NCBI GenBank assembly: GCA_024305745.1 | Contig: JAHRBS010000004.1 | Span: 3,534,001-3,598,000, forward strand | Reading direction: 5' to 3' | Origin: Polyporus tsugae | Taxonomy: Eukaryota > Basidiomycota > Agaricomycetes > Polyporales > Polyporaceae | Length of the DNA: 64,000 bases | Shown here: in pieces, positions 12,018 through 23,367 of the stretch | Layout: every line of letters starts with the position of its first letter | How positions within the stretch are numbered: position 1 is the first letter of the stretch | Notes under the pieces: model-generated | Told to the model about the DNA's origin: nothing | What the model saw: only the letters and a program-made list of their open reading frames with translations | Databases searched by the model: none | Program-made: the position numbers and the translations under genes

Positions 12018-15000
12018 TCATCGCCGCCCGAAATCCCCGTGGACGTCCAGAAGAATCCGCAACGCGTTTCGAGCCCGCACCTGCGCCATGTCTTCCCGTT
12101 GCGAGGTGAGCGTCGTCTCCACCTCCCTCGATGTCGCCCCGAACGGGAACTACCGATAAGCACGAATCAGCGCTCCGCCTCACAGCCTTATCAGTCTAAG
12201 TAAGCAATCCCAACTTACTGGCATATACTGCAGTCAATCCCCGCCCCCAATCAGCGTCCAGCGCTTCTCCGCCTCCACGCAATATCAGACGTACCTTCTG
12301 CAGATACTCATACGCAACCAACGTAAAGCCGAACTGCGGGCTACTGCGCACAATTCGTGCAGGTCCTCCCTTGAAGAACGCCTTGAATCCCTCCTCACGA
12401 TCTAATCAGGCGCCGGACCGTCCCAACATATGTCAAAACTGTTCACCACGATTCCTGTGCACGCAACGAGGAACTCACAGATCTTAACAAAGGCATCAGT
12501 CAGACCCTTGTAATTGGTCTGCCCACTCCGCGCCTCAACCTGAAGGCGTGTCTTCACAACATCTAAATACCGTGATTAGCCAGTCATCTTGGCGCGCCTG
12601 TTCTATTGTATTTCAGAGGCTGGACTCACCGGCAGGTGTGGTCAAATACGCGGCGGGCATTCCACTGCATCAGTATTCCAACCCGTCAGCATCCCATCAA
12701 GTGAGGCATACACCCATCATCACCGGCGGCGATGGGGCCGGTCAAAAATGACGTACGCAACGGCGGCGGACGTCAACGTCTCGAGGAATGACAGCTGCTT
12801 GCCGTTGTAGCCCTCCTGGAAGACATCCCTCTTGAGATGCGAGTACGCTGGGAAGTAGATAGCTGAGAATGGGATGTCTCGCAGCAAACACGCGCTAGCG
12901 CCACGATAGAGCCCCAGAAGTCCGAGCTGGCGGATGATGTGGACAGCGCCCTTCGGCACAGCTCCCTCGAGCTTGGCCGCCTCCCCTTGGACCTGGAGGC
13001 GAATTTTCCTGAAAAGCCGGCGATCAACACGCGTCTCCCCCTCCGCCTTTCACACTGATGCTCATCTGCGACTTACACAATCTCAAGCGGGTTTGTGAAG
13101 ATCTGCGAGGAGGGTCAGCAAAAGCGATGCGGCTTGGCTTCCTCGAGAACAACGAGAAGCTCGCGCATAACGTACCACCTGGCAACCACCCGCGGTACCG
13201 CCAGCAACGAGTTCCCACGGTAGAGTGATCCTCCCAGTCTCCGGATCCATTGCCCGCGCGCGAATTAGATCATTCACGGTGAGTTTGATTGCTTTCTCAG
13301 GCGCGACACCCTGTGTGAGGCGGAAGCAGAAAAAATCAATGGCGCCGTCGGAGATCAGCCATCGAAATGCGTTCGACATACAATTAGTTGAGGGCCGAGC
13401 CCGCGATAAAAGCCGACGAAACCTTCGTTCCTTAAAACCTTGCGCACGCAGTCTAGGGAATTCTTGTACAAAAGCTGGCCGACGACGGTGGAACGCTGGT
13501 TCTGCATGCTGCACGGATAGCACCATTCAGATGGACCAACTGACGTCAAACAAGCAGGCATCACGTACCGAGTCTGTTGGGTAACCACCAGGGCGCGTCA
13601 ACAATCAGCGCTGTTTCGTGGATACCTCGAACCTTACCTTGACTGTTCGACACCGGTCAGACACGCGGCGATGCAGGAAGCAGTGAGGAGCCACGCACCG
13701 AGGTCAATGGGGTACACGATCGTCGCGCCAAAACCGCCTGCGGCACCTGCGAGCGCGCAACCGTCAGGGTATATCTTCCAAGAGAAGCTCCCCACACCCT
13801 ATGCTAACCTCCGAGTCCGAAGTTGTAGACAGAGCGACCGATCTGCTGAAGAAGCGACTCCTGCGCTGCGGCGGGCTTGGTTTCCTCCGACGGGGCCTTC
13901 CACCGCGGGTCCAACAGCTGCCGGAAGTCCAGCAGCGACAGGCGTTGGGAGCTATTGCCCCGGCCCGCGAAGTGGAAGATGATGGACGCCTCCATCGGGG
14001 TAAAGAGGGAATAGCGGGTCCTCGAGACGCAGTGGTTGAGGAAGTCGGACTGATCGATACGACCGTCCTTGGATCGGGCCGTGGCCTCGCGGATTATCCT
14101 AGACATTGGTGAGTACATGACACAAACCCTGAAGCATCGCAGGAGGCGCACCGCTCTACCATATCCATCTCTGTGGACGTGTCAGCTACCGAGCATACAA
14201 CGCATCCTAATAGGGCGCACCTCTAATGACGTTGTAGAAGGCATTGACTTCCGAGTAGGATATACGGCCGCCGGGGCTGAGCGTGGTCAACGTCGGAAGC
14301 CTCTCTATGACAGCATCTGAAAGTTTATGGCCAGCAATGTCCTGCAGAGCGAGGGTAAGTGGGGTCGCGCGACACGCGTCGGCAGCAGACATACTAGGAT
14401 GATCTTCTTGAACTGCTCAGGACGGATGTAGCCATCCTGGTCCTTGTCTAGGAACTTGAATGCTTGGCGGAGTCGCTCGCCCTGGAGCCCCTTCATCAAC
14501 TGCGTGAATTCGTTGTCTGCACAGGGCGTCAGTCACAGACGGAATAAAATTATTGGAACAACGTACACCCGAGAACGTGCGCGCCGTTCTTCTTGCCGAG
14601 GTACAACTTGACCCAATCGCTATACATTCATCGCTCAGCATTTGGCTGTGTTGTTCGCTTTGTGAATATACGCGTACCATTCGAAGTCGAAGGGGATGGC
14701 ATCGGAGCCAATGTTCGCGTTGAACACGTTCTTGAACTCATCGTACGAGATGGTGCCCGACTCGTCTCTGCAACACAAAACACACGGGTGGAGGGAGGGA
14801 GGGTGGTTTGTATGACAAGGAACTCGCGCAATAAATTAAACGGGTGTGCGTACACGTCAAAGTATTGGAACGCTATCCAGTAGTCCGCGTCCGGCCGCTT
14901 CAAGATGGTCTCGAACACAACAAAGTCATCCCAGGACACGAGCCCGCGCTTGTTTGTGTCCGCGACGCGGAAAAGCGTTCCGAATTGATTCCGCCCAATC

Positions 15001-15311
15001 TTGCTGAGGTCGCCCTTGGGAGCAATCGCGTTTACGAACTGCTCGTTGCTCAAGTACCTGGGGATGACGAGGCCGCTGCAGTTAGCGACCGGGGTTCGCG
15101 CGCGCATGAAAATGAGTACATACTTGGACCCGTCTACGACGGTCTGCGCGTTCGTGTCGAACGTCCTCCGCCACCGCTTCAACTCGCTCTCCGGGACGGC
15201 GACAACACTTTTTACGGTCTTGATGGCGGCCGCGGTGCGAGAGGCCGGGGGCGCACTCTCCGCATCACAGTAGACGGTCGGGAATATACGAGGAAGGCCG
15301 AGCGGAAACAT
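12018..15311 (-). CDS. AGC1: mitochondrial calcium-regulated aspartate/glutamate carrier, 683 aa
   Basis: Twenty exons join in phase to 684 codons: 15311-15124, 15057-14854, 14767-14678, 14619-14567, 14516-14395, 14341-14221, 14170-14152, 14098-13809, 13746-13699, 13642-13638, 13573-13569, 13508-13382, 13310-13176, 13102-13077, 13008-12757, 12664-12630, 12562-12479, 12401-12295, 12227-12219, 12149-12018. The N-terminal half carries EF-hands (loops [12 protein letters not shown] and [12 protein letters not shown], with Gln in the last position of the second). The C-terminal half is a mitochondrial carrier with all three signatures: [30 protein letters not shown]. The family exchanges glutamate for aspartate across the inner membrane in the malate-aspartate shuttle; animal aralar/citrin are about 675 residues, close to this length. 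The frame stays open upstream to 15359 but only from a TTG, so the ATG at 15311 is the start. Confidence 0.95.
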
Positions 15312-15664
15312 GGCCAATGGATTCCGAAAGCTGCCGAACGGAAGCACAGCAAGCAGCAAATATTAGAGGTTCTATCCGGGTATAGCCTCTGGAAAGAAAG
15401 ACAGGTGGGAGATGCTCTATAAGGAGAGACAATAGGGTACTCTAGAGGACCAGAGGAGAGACCGTGCGCGATGCGGGACACAACAGAGCAGAGGCGGGGC
15501 GAAAGAATTCAAAGATGAGTTGGCGGTCGCGCGCCTGTACACACGATTACATAACAATGCCTCGATACAAGCGCCCCCGTCTTCTGCTCCCCATTGGCCA
15601 TGACCACGTCGGTCCGGAGACAGCGGAAACTGTGTTCCTGCGGGGATACGCCTCCAGCGTGCGG
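15312..15664. promoter_or_regulatory. carrier promoter / TRM5 3' flank
   Basis: This 353-bp gap between the TRM5 stop and the carrier start on the same strand must contain the TRM5 poly(A) site and the carrier promoter. I see no clear TATA box and no open frame of interest. Confidence 0.4.
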
Positions 15665-17521
15665 TCATGATGCAAACGCCACGGCGTGTGGGAGCCTGAA
15701 GCTCACACAGTACATCTCCTTCTGCGGGGCCACCGAGCGAACCCAGTGGTACGCGGTGTCTTCGCCCAAGCGACACCCAATCTTCTCTTCCACCCTCTGA
15801 ATATACATGGGCGATTAGTTCCTCCGGATCCACATCGAGGCATGTGTTTGCGCGCTATCTCACCTGGCGTATATCCACCTCAGCCTTCTCAGGCTCAAGC
15901 TCCCGTGTGAAGCAGTGAGTGTGGATGACGGGCATCGACTTCTCGTCATAAAGGCCGCTTAAATCCCGCCCACCCGCGTTCGCCCGCGATAACACACCGC
16001 GGAATGCGTCCAGGAACATAATTGCGGTATCTGGTAGATTCATGACGAAGTGGCCGATACGGTTTCGTTGAGATCCAGGAGGTGGTACTGGACGCTGACC
16101 GGCGCGAATATCTTTCTGCTCCGACCGTGAAATCTTGGGCAGAGGCACCGGAGCGAGAGGGTCATCCCACGCTCGGTTGAACGCCTTACGGATAAACTCT
16201 CGACCGTCTTCGCAGAACGCTCGTACGAGAGTCCCAACCTGATTAAGAAAGTCAGATGACAGGGCTAATCAGAACAGTCTTCGCGCGCACTCTGTTCTCC
16301 GCGATATTCAAAGTGAGGTACTTGTGACTCGAGGGGTTGAGGTCATTCGCGAGGACCGCGCAACCTTTCTTCGCAGCGGGGATTGCGAAAGGGCCTACAC
16401 CGGCAAAGACGTCCACGACGAGATCGTCCTTGTCGAACTTGGTGATGAGCCGTTCATGCTCGGTGTGCAATCGCGAGTTCCAGTAGACTTCTCGAAAGTC
16501 AAACGTGAATCGACAATCGTTCTCGGACTGCGATGCTCTTATCAGCTTGCAAGCGGGAACGCCGTGAGTAAGAAAGACCTTACTTGGGTGACGACAAAAT
16601 CGGGCTCTCCCGCTAGAAGTTCCATGCTGAACACTCGGAACTGAGTGCTGATGTTGTCGAGCTTATTCACCACGGTCCTGACGGAGGGGTTTTTCTGCGC
16701 GGACGTAAGCATCTGCTGGCGCGAGCCCATCAAATCATCCCTTACATCCAGAACAATCTGACCGATAACATGCTTGTACGGCAGGTACTCCGGCCGGAGA
16801 TTAAGGTGAGCTATGGAATGTCAGAAGGCGTTACACTTACATTGGTATGGAGACCTACCTATATGGCCGACGACCGCAAACCCTGACGGCGCACCTGCCT
16901 CGAGTTCCTCAGGGAGAATAGCATGAATCACTTGGTCTAGCGACGCGGATGAGCTGTTACCCGCAGCATTCGACTTCTGGGGGGAAAGTGCGCACCGGTG
17001 CTCCAATAGTCGTAGTCGAAGGTAAGCTCATGGGAGACTAGTTCGGCTAACTCGGACTGGAGAAAGCCGAGCGCTTCTGGGGGCAAATCGGCTAGCTTGC
17101 GGAGCGTTCAGTCGGTAGTCACGGGTGGAGCACGAGCGGCGGAAGGCACCTTCGTTGGCGTATTTGAGCAACACTAGTCGCTCCTGGTTTGGGCCCCTCG
17201 CAACGCTCTTAACCTTCGCGACATCTATGAGAGATCTGTAGAACGCAATGTCGTAAGCCGGTGTCTCATGGCTATAGACGCCTGAGCAAACAAGACGCAC
17301 CGTTTTAGGGCTGGGGCCTTGAGTAACACGCCGGCCTTTTCAGGGGGAACTTTGGCTGCGAGGACGGGAATGGCCTTGCGGAACGCGTCCTTGTCGAGGG
17401 CACCATCCTTGAGCCCGAAGCCACGGCCCTTCGGGAGAACCAGCTGTCTGCTGATGCCTTCGGACATGTTGTGAACAGCAGATGTGATGAATTGTCGGTT
17501 CAGATGGAACCGACCGATCAT
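15665..17521 (-). CDS. TRM5: tRNA (guanine37-N1)-methyltransferase Trm5, 466 aa
   Basis: Nine exons (17521-17301, 17235-17150, 17091-16996, 16936-16859, 16810-16746, 16694-16584, 16527-16291, 16238-15864, 15796-15665) give 467 codons. Trm5 methylates N1 of G37 next to the anticodon using S-adenosylmethionine, in cytosol and mitochondria, and so prevents frameshifting. Diagnostic motifs are VRTVVNKLD, the SAM-binding [17 protein letters not shown] followed by NDLNP, the catalytic-region [10 protein letters not shown] and PVIHTHCF. The length matches fungal Trm5. The intron 16745-16695 is 51 nt, a multiple of three, and has no in-frame stop, so its retention would leave the frame open; the family alignment argues that it is removed. 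The protein starts with a basic, hydrophobic stretch that could serve as a mitochondrial presequence before a second Met. Confidence 0.95.
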
Positions 17522-18214
17522 CTACAAGAGCGCGGCACCCAGACGACAAACAGATTGCACGGTGTGTGTGCGAGCAGGTGCGGTGAGCAACGAAGAGATG
17601 ATCAGGAATAATGGTGAGTTGGCTGCAACAGTGGTGGTAGTCTCAGGCTGGGACTGGTGGATGCTTTGGACAACTCAAGCGCCGACAGGTTGACCAATGT
17701 CGCCCGTGTTTGGGGTTGTTACAAGCGTATGGTGTATCCATTCCCGTCTCGTCCTGTCCTGCCTCTTGGGCTCGGGAGCCATTTGATATTACTCCATACG
17801 TTACCGCACCGTTCCGCTCCGATTCTCACGATCCTATTGGGCCGGCGAGGTATTAGCGTAGAGCTATTTGTCATAGCGTAGTCGGTTCTATACAATCTGT
17901 TCTCTGTTCTCGATGCTGTGACGGCATCTCCCGATTCACCTAACTGCGATGGTTGGCAATAAGTAGACTGGCCTCACGCGTACGGTGACCACCAGACTCA
18001 GGACTGCAAGTTCGATTTCAACCGTGGCAAGGAGGACGAGGATGTGTCAATGGAATATGTCGATGAACGCACCGGGTTGGGAAGGATATGGATGGTGCAA
18101 GGGAGCTCGAGGTCGCAGTTACAGTTGAGGATGATGATGTCATACGAGTTCTGAAGGTATATCGACGTCATCTATCCCACTGGTGCGTCATCCAACCCGG
18201 ATGTGCATATAAGT
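17522..18214. promoter_or_regulatory. divergent promoter region of TRM5 and the small plus-strand gene
   Basis: Nearly 700 bp lie between the TRM5 start (minus) and the next gene (plus). No coding signal was found. A TATAAG box at 18208-18213 sits just before the first possible ATG of the plus gene. It would fit transcription starting near 18240 and translation from the next ATG at 18299. Confidence 0.4.
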
Positions 18215-18800
18215 ATGCCCACACCCTCGCCAGTACTAGATCCTACATACCCTACTTTCACTTCAACACCGTCGGAGTCCAATTACAACACCGCCGATAT
18301 GACTGGCATTGACGAGGCTTCCGGACGCACGCCAGATCGCTCTCCGACCCCAGCGGAGTCGAGTACGACCACCTCAGACACCGCGTACCCACCTCAGCTG
18401 CATGCAGGCGCGGTTGGCTACGGTCCGGATTATGGTAAAGGAGCGGTATGTTGTCCCTTACTTGACACACTGTGCGTATCGCTAAAGGTTTTACAAAGGG
18501 AACCTCGGACAAGCTCCAGGGTCTTCAACAGGAGTTGAAAGGGAAAATACTACGCAAACCCGAGCTTGTCCAACATGGGCGGGAACTCCGCAGTGGCGTG
18601 AAGAAGATGGAGACGCAGGATGACGTACGTTTACTATCGCATGCATTGTCATCAATTCACGCATATCCTCCTAGGCTACCATGGACCTTTCTAACACCTC
18701 TGGTCAACCGGCGGCGGAGGACAAGGACAAACAGGACGAGGGACAAAGAGTACAATCCGCAACCATCGCCCCCGAAGGCACAGAGGAGGACAAGGAGTAG
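18215..18800 (+). CDS. small hydrophilic protein of unknown function, up to 160 aa
   Basis: Three exons (18215-18434, 18488-18624, 18675-18800) give 161 codons in phase. The N-terminal half is disordered and rich in Pro, Ser and Thr. The middle exon encodes a charged, helix-prone segment (GTSDKLQGLQQELKGKI then PELVQHGRELRSG), and the C-terminus is acidic and Gln-rich. The central segment recalls CsbD-like stress proteins, but this is only an impression. Both introns (53 and 50 nt) have normal ends. The start is uncertain: ATG 18215 lies only seven bases after a TATAAG box, so the in-frame ATG at 18299 (132 residues) may be the real one. No signal peptide or membrane segment is visible. It is divergent from TRM5. 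Confidence 0.65.
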
Positions 18801-19857
18801 ACCTATAGCTATCTGAGGAAGCTCGCGTAGAACGTTAACATGGACGGTTCAATTCTTGAAGAACTTTATGAATTGGCAGTACTGGTTGTGTATGATTATC
18901 TGTACTTATAAACCGTCGTAGTTTTGATACCAGCTGAATGGCACAATAAATATGTGCACTTGTTGACCGTTCGTCTGTGACGGTTTGTCCTCGTCTGTCG
19001 TTGTTGATCGATTGATCCGAGTCTGACTCGATCTCTTTGTCAGCGCTAAAGCGTTCCTCGGCCTGACCATCATCTCTTTCCCCCACCTGCCTGCTGCAGC
19101 CTAGGTTGCACGGCCTTGGGCCCTATGAAATACAGCATAACGCAGTAAGTAATTCACCTTTGCACAGAAGTATCATCCCTGCAATCCGCCTTGTGTAGTA
19201 ACAGAGCATTTAACCAGCGTTGATCACCATCCAACCAATCGTACCGTACCTCCTCCATTCCCCTTTTCTCGTCCACTCAGACCCTTTGCTCAGTCCATAT
19301 ACCCATGAAAAGTCGACCTGGCAGCGCCAGTACTTACTACCCTGTGCAGATTCGAGTTGATCTCGAATCAGTCAACCTATCCCGTCTGTCTGCGGTTCTG
19401 CCACATTTGCGCGTGCCCTTCTTTCGGATTTTTCTTCATTTATGGTCGCACCTCTCGCATAGCCCCGCAGATGCTTGCTGACCCCGACCTGCCGCTAATC
19501 ACTTCCTACTTCCCTAGCGTATAACATCCGCAAAGCGTGTGTAATTTTGCGCCGACATCACCACCTCGAGGCTACCTCTTACACATCCCCGAGCGCAACG
19601 GCGCCGTCGACGCGACTCGAGAAGTTGGTCTTGACCTGGTGTTCCGGATAGCCTATTGAAGACGGTGCGCACGCTGCCACTCTGTCCAGAAGTTGGTTTT
19701 ACTCATTTATCGCCGTTCTCGATCGTACATCGACGTTACCACGGACCGCAACTCTTGTTCGGTAGATCAAAGCAAATCCCCATTTGTGCCATCATACACA
19801 TCACTTTCACAAGTCCCTCTTCAAACTCACGGTTGTCGGACTCGGATTTAGGTCGCA
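18801..19857. other. 1-kb intergenic region before the TatD-like gene
   Basis: The first part is the 3' flank of the small hydrophilic protein. The rest is pyrimidine-rich on the plus strand (many CCT/CTC runs between 19230 and 19560), as is usual for fungal promoters, and leads to the TatD-like gene. No conserved coding segment was recognised on either strand. Confidence 0.45.
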
Positions 19858-21226
19858 ATGGACTCCGAGCTAAAGGGGATGGAGGCAGCCCTGGCAAGTG
19901 TGCCTCGCTCTGTGCTCGAGCACGTCATGGACGTGCACTGTCATCCGACAGACTCGGAAATGGGCGCGACGCTGCAAGTGGTGGAGCAGATGCCTATTCG
20001 CATATGCGCCATGGCGACACGCCGGAGTGATCAGAGACTCGTGGCCGACCTCGCGCGTGCGCAACCCGAGAAGGTCATCCCATGTTTTGGTTTGTATCGT
20101 CCACAATCTTCTTTGCAGTCTCTACGAACTTGCATTCTGAGGCCGCGCCGCACCTGTACTCTCCCTTCTGATATGCTCCACTTTCAGCACATGCGTTGAC
20201 AAACGCAACTTGCAGGCTACCATCCCTGGTTTTCGCACTGGATCGCACTTGAGCCTGTCATCTCGAAAGAGGAGCACTATCGCGCGCTCTTCCTCCCATC
20301 CACGCCGCCGCCAAAACAGGACCTGGTGGACGCGTTTGAGAGACTCCTCCCCTACCTTCCCCAACCCACGCCCATGGCGGAAATTCTTCCGGAGTTGTTC
20401 GAGAGTCTGGAGGCTTTCCCGAATGCCTTGCTGGGCGAGGTAGGGATCGACCGCGCCTGCCGCGTCCCCTACTCCCGCCCCGCAGACCCGCCATACTCGG
20501 AGCACCCGCGCGCAGAAGGCGACGACAGCCCACGCGAGCTCTCGCCCTTCACCATCCCACTCGAGCACCAGCTCAGGGTCCTGGAGGCGCAGCTCGAGGT
20601 CGCCGTCGAGCTCCAGCGGAACGCCAGCCTCCACAGCGTCAAGGCCCAGGCGGCGACGCGCGACCTGTTCGACAAGATGTACAAGAATCAAGGAGACCGG
20701 TGGCTGAGGATCAGCGTCGACCTGCACAGCTGCGGGCTGAGTGCACAGTCGTTCCGGGACATCTCGGTGGGTGTCCTCTCCCGCCGCGCGTAGCCCTCTC
20801 TTCGGTTTTGCTAACAAACCCCCACGCCGCCACGCGTCCCTTCGGCACGTCGTGCCCCCGCAGAAAAAGCATCCGAATGTGTTCCTCTCGCTCTCAACGG
20901 TCATCAACGCGCGTTCACCGGCGCACAGGGAGCTCATCGCCGCGTGCGCACCTGACCGGCTTCTCGTCGAGTCCGACTTCCACGACGTCCGCTACGCGGC
21001 GCCATATACGTGGAGCATGCTCCGGACCGTCGCGGACGTCAAGGGCTGGCGCGTTGAGGACGCGTGGGACGCCGATGTCCCCGAGGCCGAGTGGGGCGCC
21101 GTGCGGAGGTTGGAGGAGAATTGGAAAGCGTTCGAGCGAGGGGGCCACAAGCCTTACGTGAGGCGGAAGCTGAGGAGGGACAGGGCTATCGAGCAGTGGG
21201 AAGATAATAACGAGGAGATCGACTGA
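19858..21226 (+). CDS. TatD-family metal-dependent hydrolase (Scn1-like), 381 aa
   Basis: Three exons (19858-20089, 20216-20766, 20864-21226) give 382 codons. The TatD metal-site pattern is visible: the N-terminal DVHCHPTD, YHPW at the start of exon 2, the Glu in ALLGEVGIDR, a His in VDLHS, and LLVESDFHD near the C-terminus. TatD proteins are TIM-barrel metal-dependent phosphoesterases, several of them DNases. The fungal branch is named after fission-yeast Scn1, which interacts with the APC/C subunit Cut9, and the overall layout resembles that branch. About 60 residues of low-complexity sequence follow the Glu motif. The substrate cannot be read from sequence. It is convergent with GOS1. Confidence 0.88.
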
Positions 21227-21538
21227 GCGTTGATACTAAGATGCGCCTGGTTGCCAACGGCAACCGCGACCACACTATGAGACTTGAATGTAGGTTATCA
21301 CAAACCTCATGTTGCATTTGTCCCCAAGGCACGGGATTATCATACTTTTGTGGCCCTCAGCACACGTCCACATACGAATTGCCTTTATAGCCGCACACAG
21401 AAATTCGTGAACTGGTCCAATAAAAATAGATCCCATTAACATTACCAGATTACTGAAGGTAACGAAGAAATGCGATGCGCGTGGGGGGTCACGGTGAAGG
21501 TGTACATCGCACTACGACAAATCCAACGCTAGGCATTG
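21227..21538. other. convergent 3' region of the TatD-like gene and GOS1
   Basis: The space between two converging stop codons is about 310 bp. It is AT-richer than the flanking exons and should contain both poly(A) sites (AATAAAAATAG at about 21419 on plus is a candidate). No gene is seen. Confidence 0.45.
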
Positions 21539-22723
21539 TCAAAAAACATACATAAGCAGCAGCACGGTGCACAAGCCGATCACGCAACCGACGACGAGTG
21601 CATCCCTACGCCGCCGTGTCTTGATCATCGAGAGAAGGTTGTTGATCCCAGGTATGGAACCTACCAGCCAAAGATAGGACACAGTGCGCAGTACGAAAAG
21701 CAGGGCCGGGAGTGTGAGGAAGAATGGGCGAAATGGAGTGAATGAATCGTGGATGCAGTACAGGGATGTGTCAGGGCATAGCGGGGAAAAGCGCAGTTAG
21801 TCCCATGTCTCTATGAATGGAGAGCAACCAGGTACAGAGGAGCACTTACTGAGGACGCCCTGCATGCGCGCGTTGATGCCAGTGATTGTGGTTCGTTGGC
21901 GCCCAAATTCAGAGCGAGTCTCGTACGCTTGTCTGTAAGAAACGCACATGGACGCAAAGTAAGCACGACGGAGGCGATGAGAGCAGAAACGTGGGACAGA
22001 AGAGAACGGAATGCGATGTTTTGGGGAATAACATGGAGAGAAGATAAATGAACGGAAATGAGACGTACGCAATCATGTCGTCCGTCATTCTATGCGAACT
22101 GTCAATGCGCCCCCGCTCGGCCAATAGGGAGTCTGCTGCTGAGGACTTGTATGCACTGATTGGACAGTAGGCAATGACATAGTGTGGCGAGACATGGCAA
22201 GACGTACTCGATATCGTTCCGCACGCCGCTCAGGAGGTTAGCCTGGTCAAGAGCTGTCTTCACGTTACTCTGGAAATGCGATGAATTCATCGTGTCAGTA
22301 CGATGACGTACGCGCAGACGATACGCCGGCAGCACACATGTACCTTCGTGCGTCTCAGTTCGCGCGCATAGTCCAAGTACACCTCTCTATGCCTCTGAAT
22401 GGCACGAAGCATAGATTGTGAGGGCGGGTTCTCTGTGTCATTAGAGAGCGTGGACAATTGGTCGTTAATCTCTTGCAGCTGATGCGCGTCCCTGCTAAGC
22501 TCTACATTCAAGCACGCACACTGCACGGAGATCGGCGTACCTTCTCAAGCAGTTCATCAACCTCGCTCTCAAGGTCCTTCCAACGTTCTGAGGATGCCCC
22601 TGACTCGAGATCGTCCTGGTTGCGTGTTATGGATGAAGCGAGGCGTGCGTATGTTGTGAGCTTGGTATCGAAGAGCGCTTCAAGTGTGCGGCATTGCCGG
22701 TGCAGAGAATCGTAGGTAGCCAT
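21539..22723 (-). CDS. GOS1: Golgi SNARE Gos1 (GOSR1/GS28 homologue), 230 aa
   Basis: Six exons (22723-22541, 22499-22344, 22269-22208, 22155-22069, 21932-21850, 21660-21539) give 231 codons. The protein is a Golgi Qb-SNARE acting in ER-Golgi and intra-Golgi vesicle fusion. Evidence includes a long coiled-coil N-terminal domain, the conserved stretch ERGRIDSSHRMTDDMIAQAY, the SNARE motif RTTITGINARM then PGINNLLSMIKTRRRRD, and a C-terminal tail anchor VVGCVIGLCTVLLLMYVF ending two residues before no further sequence, typical of tail-anchored SNAREs. The length agrees with fungal Gos1. The second exon uses an AG acceptor that is only assigned by reading frame (GTAGAG before the coding CTT), so the join at residue 61 is the least certain part. 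Confidence 0.93.
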
Positions 22724-23367
22724 AGAAAAAGGTCGAGAAGGGAACAAGTAATCTGCAGGGGTCGATGCGAGGAAAGAGAGGATCTGTACGAGTGGTGGTC
22801 GTTCGCTGGAGTTCGACGGCGCACTGGTTGCCTCGCCCAGTCGGTCGCTCATTGTGCAGGCCGTCGGTATTTGCCGTGTTATAAACGCCCACCAACAGAC
22901 AGTGCAGGACTCTCGATGAGGTTCAGATGCAGCTCCCACTTTCCAACAACTCTCGAACTCGTCTTGCCCTTTGTACTGCCGGATAGGACAATGCTCCGAT
23001 CTAGAATGAGGCTTACGGCATTCTCTGTCCTTCTGCAGCTTTGCGCCCAGCCATGACACAACGATGCGTTCATGGAGCCTTGGAGCTAGCCTCCAGTTGG
23101 GAAGCTCCGAGGCCCCGATCGTGCTCGACGAATACCACGACGTCGAAGAATGGTCGGGACAACTCTGACAAGTGAGGAGTACATGGGGTACAGGGTACGT
23201 CAGAGCCCGGCACCGAACGACCCCGACGCTCTGCCTCCGGCGACGTCATAACTTGTACTGGTGGTCTATATAGACCGTGACCCCCGTGTCTTTGTCCGTA
23301 TCGACCCACGACTCCTTACGATCCAACGCAATACCCACAAGCTCTTACGGCCACCTAACTCTACATC
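22724..23367. promoter_or_regulatory. divergent promoter of GOS1 and the small hydrophobic gene
   Basis: The gap separates GOS1 (minus) from the small plus-strand gene. A TATATA box at 23267-23272 lies about 96 nt before the plus-strand ATG and is a good core-promoter candidate for it. The minus side has no obvious TATA. The frames open across this stretch extend GOS1 upstream in frame, but the conserved Met at 22723 is the expected start. Confidence 0.45.

Noticed and set aside
15312..15359. Upstream extension of the carrier by 16 codons
   Set aside because: The frame is open to 15359 but only from a TTG; the ATG at 15311 gives a length like the family's.
20122..20937. 271-codon minus frame over the TatD-like gene
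   Set aside because: Antisense shadow of GC-rich exon 2; the plus strand has the conserved metal-binding motifs.
22724..23059. N-terminal extension of GOS1 by up to 112 residues
   Set aside because: The extension is unlike SNARE N-termini; the Met at 22723 gives the expected 230 residues.
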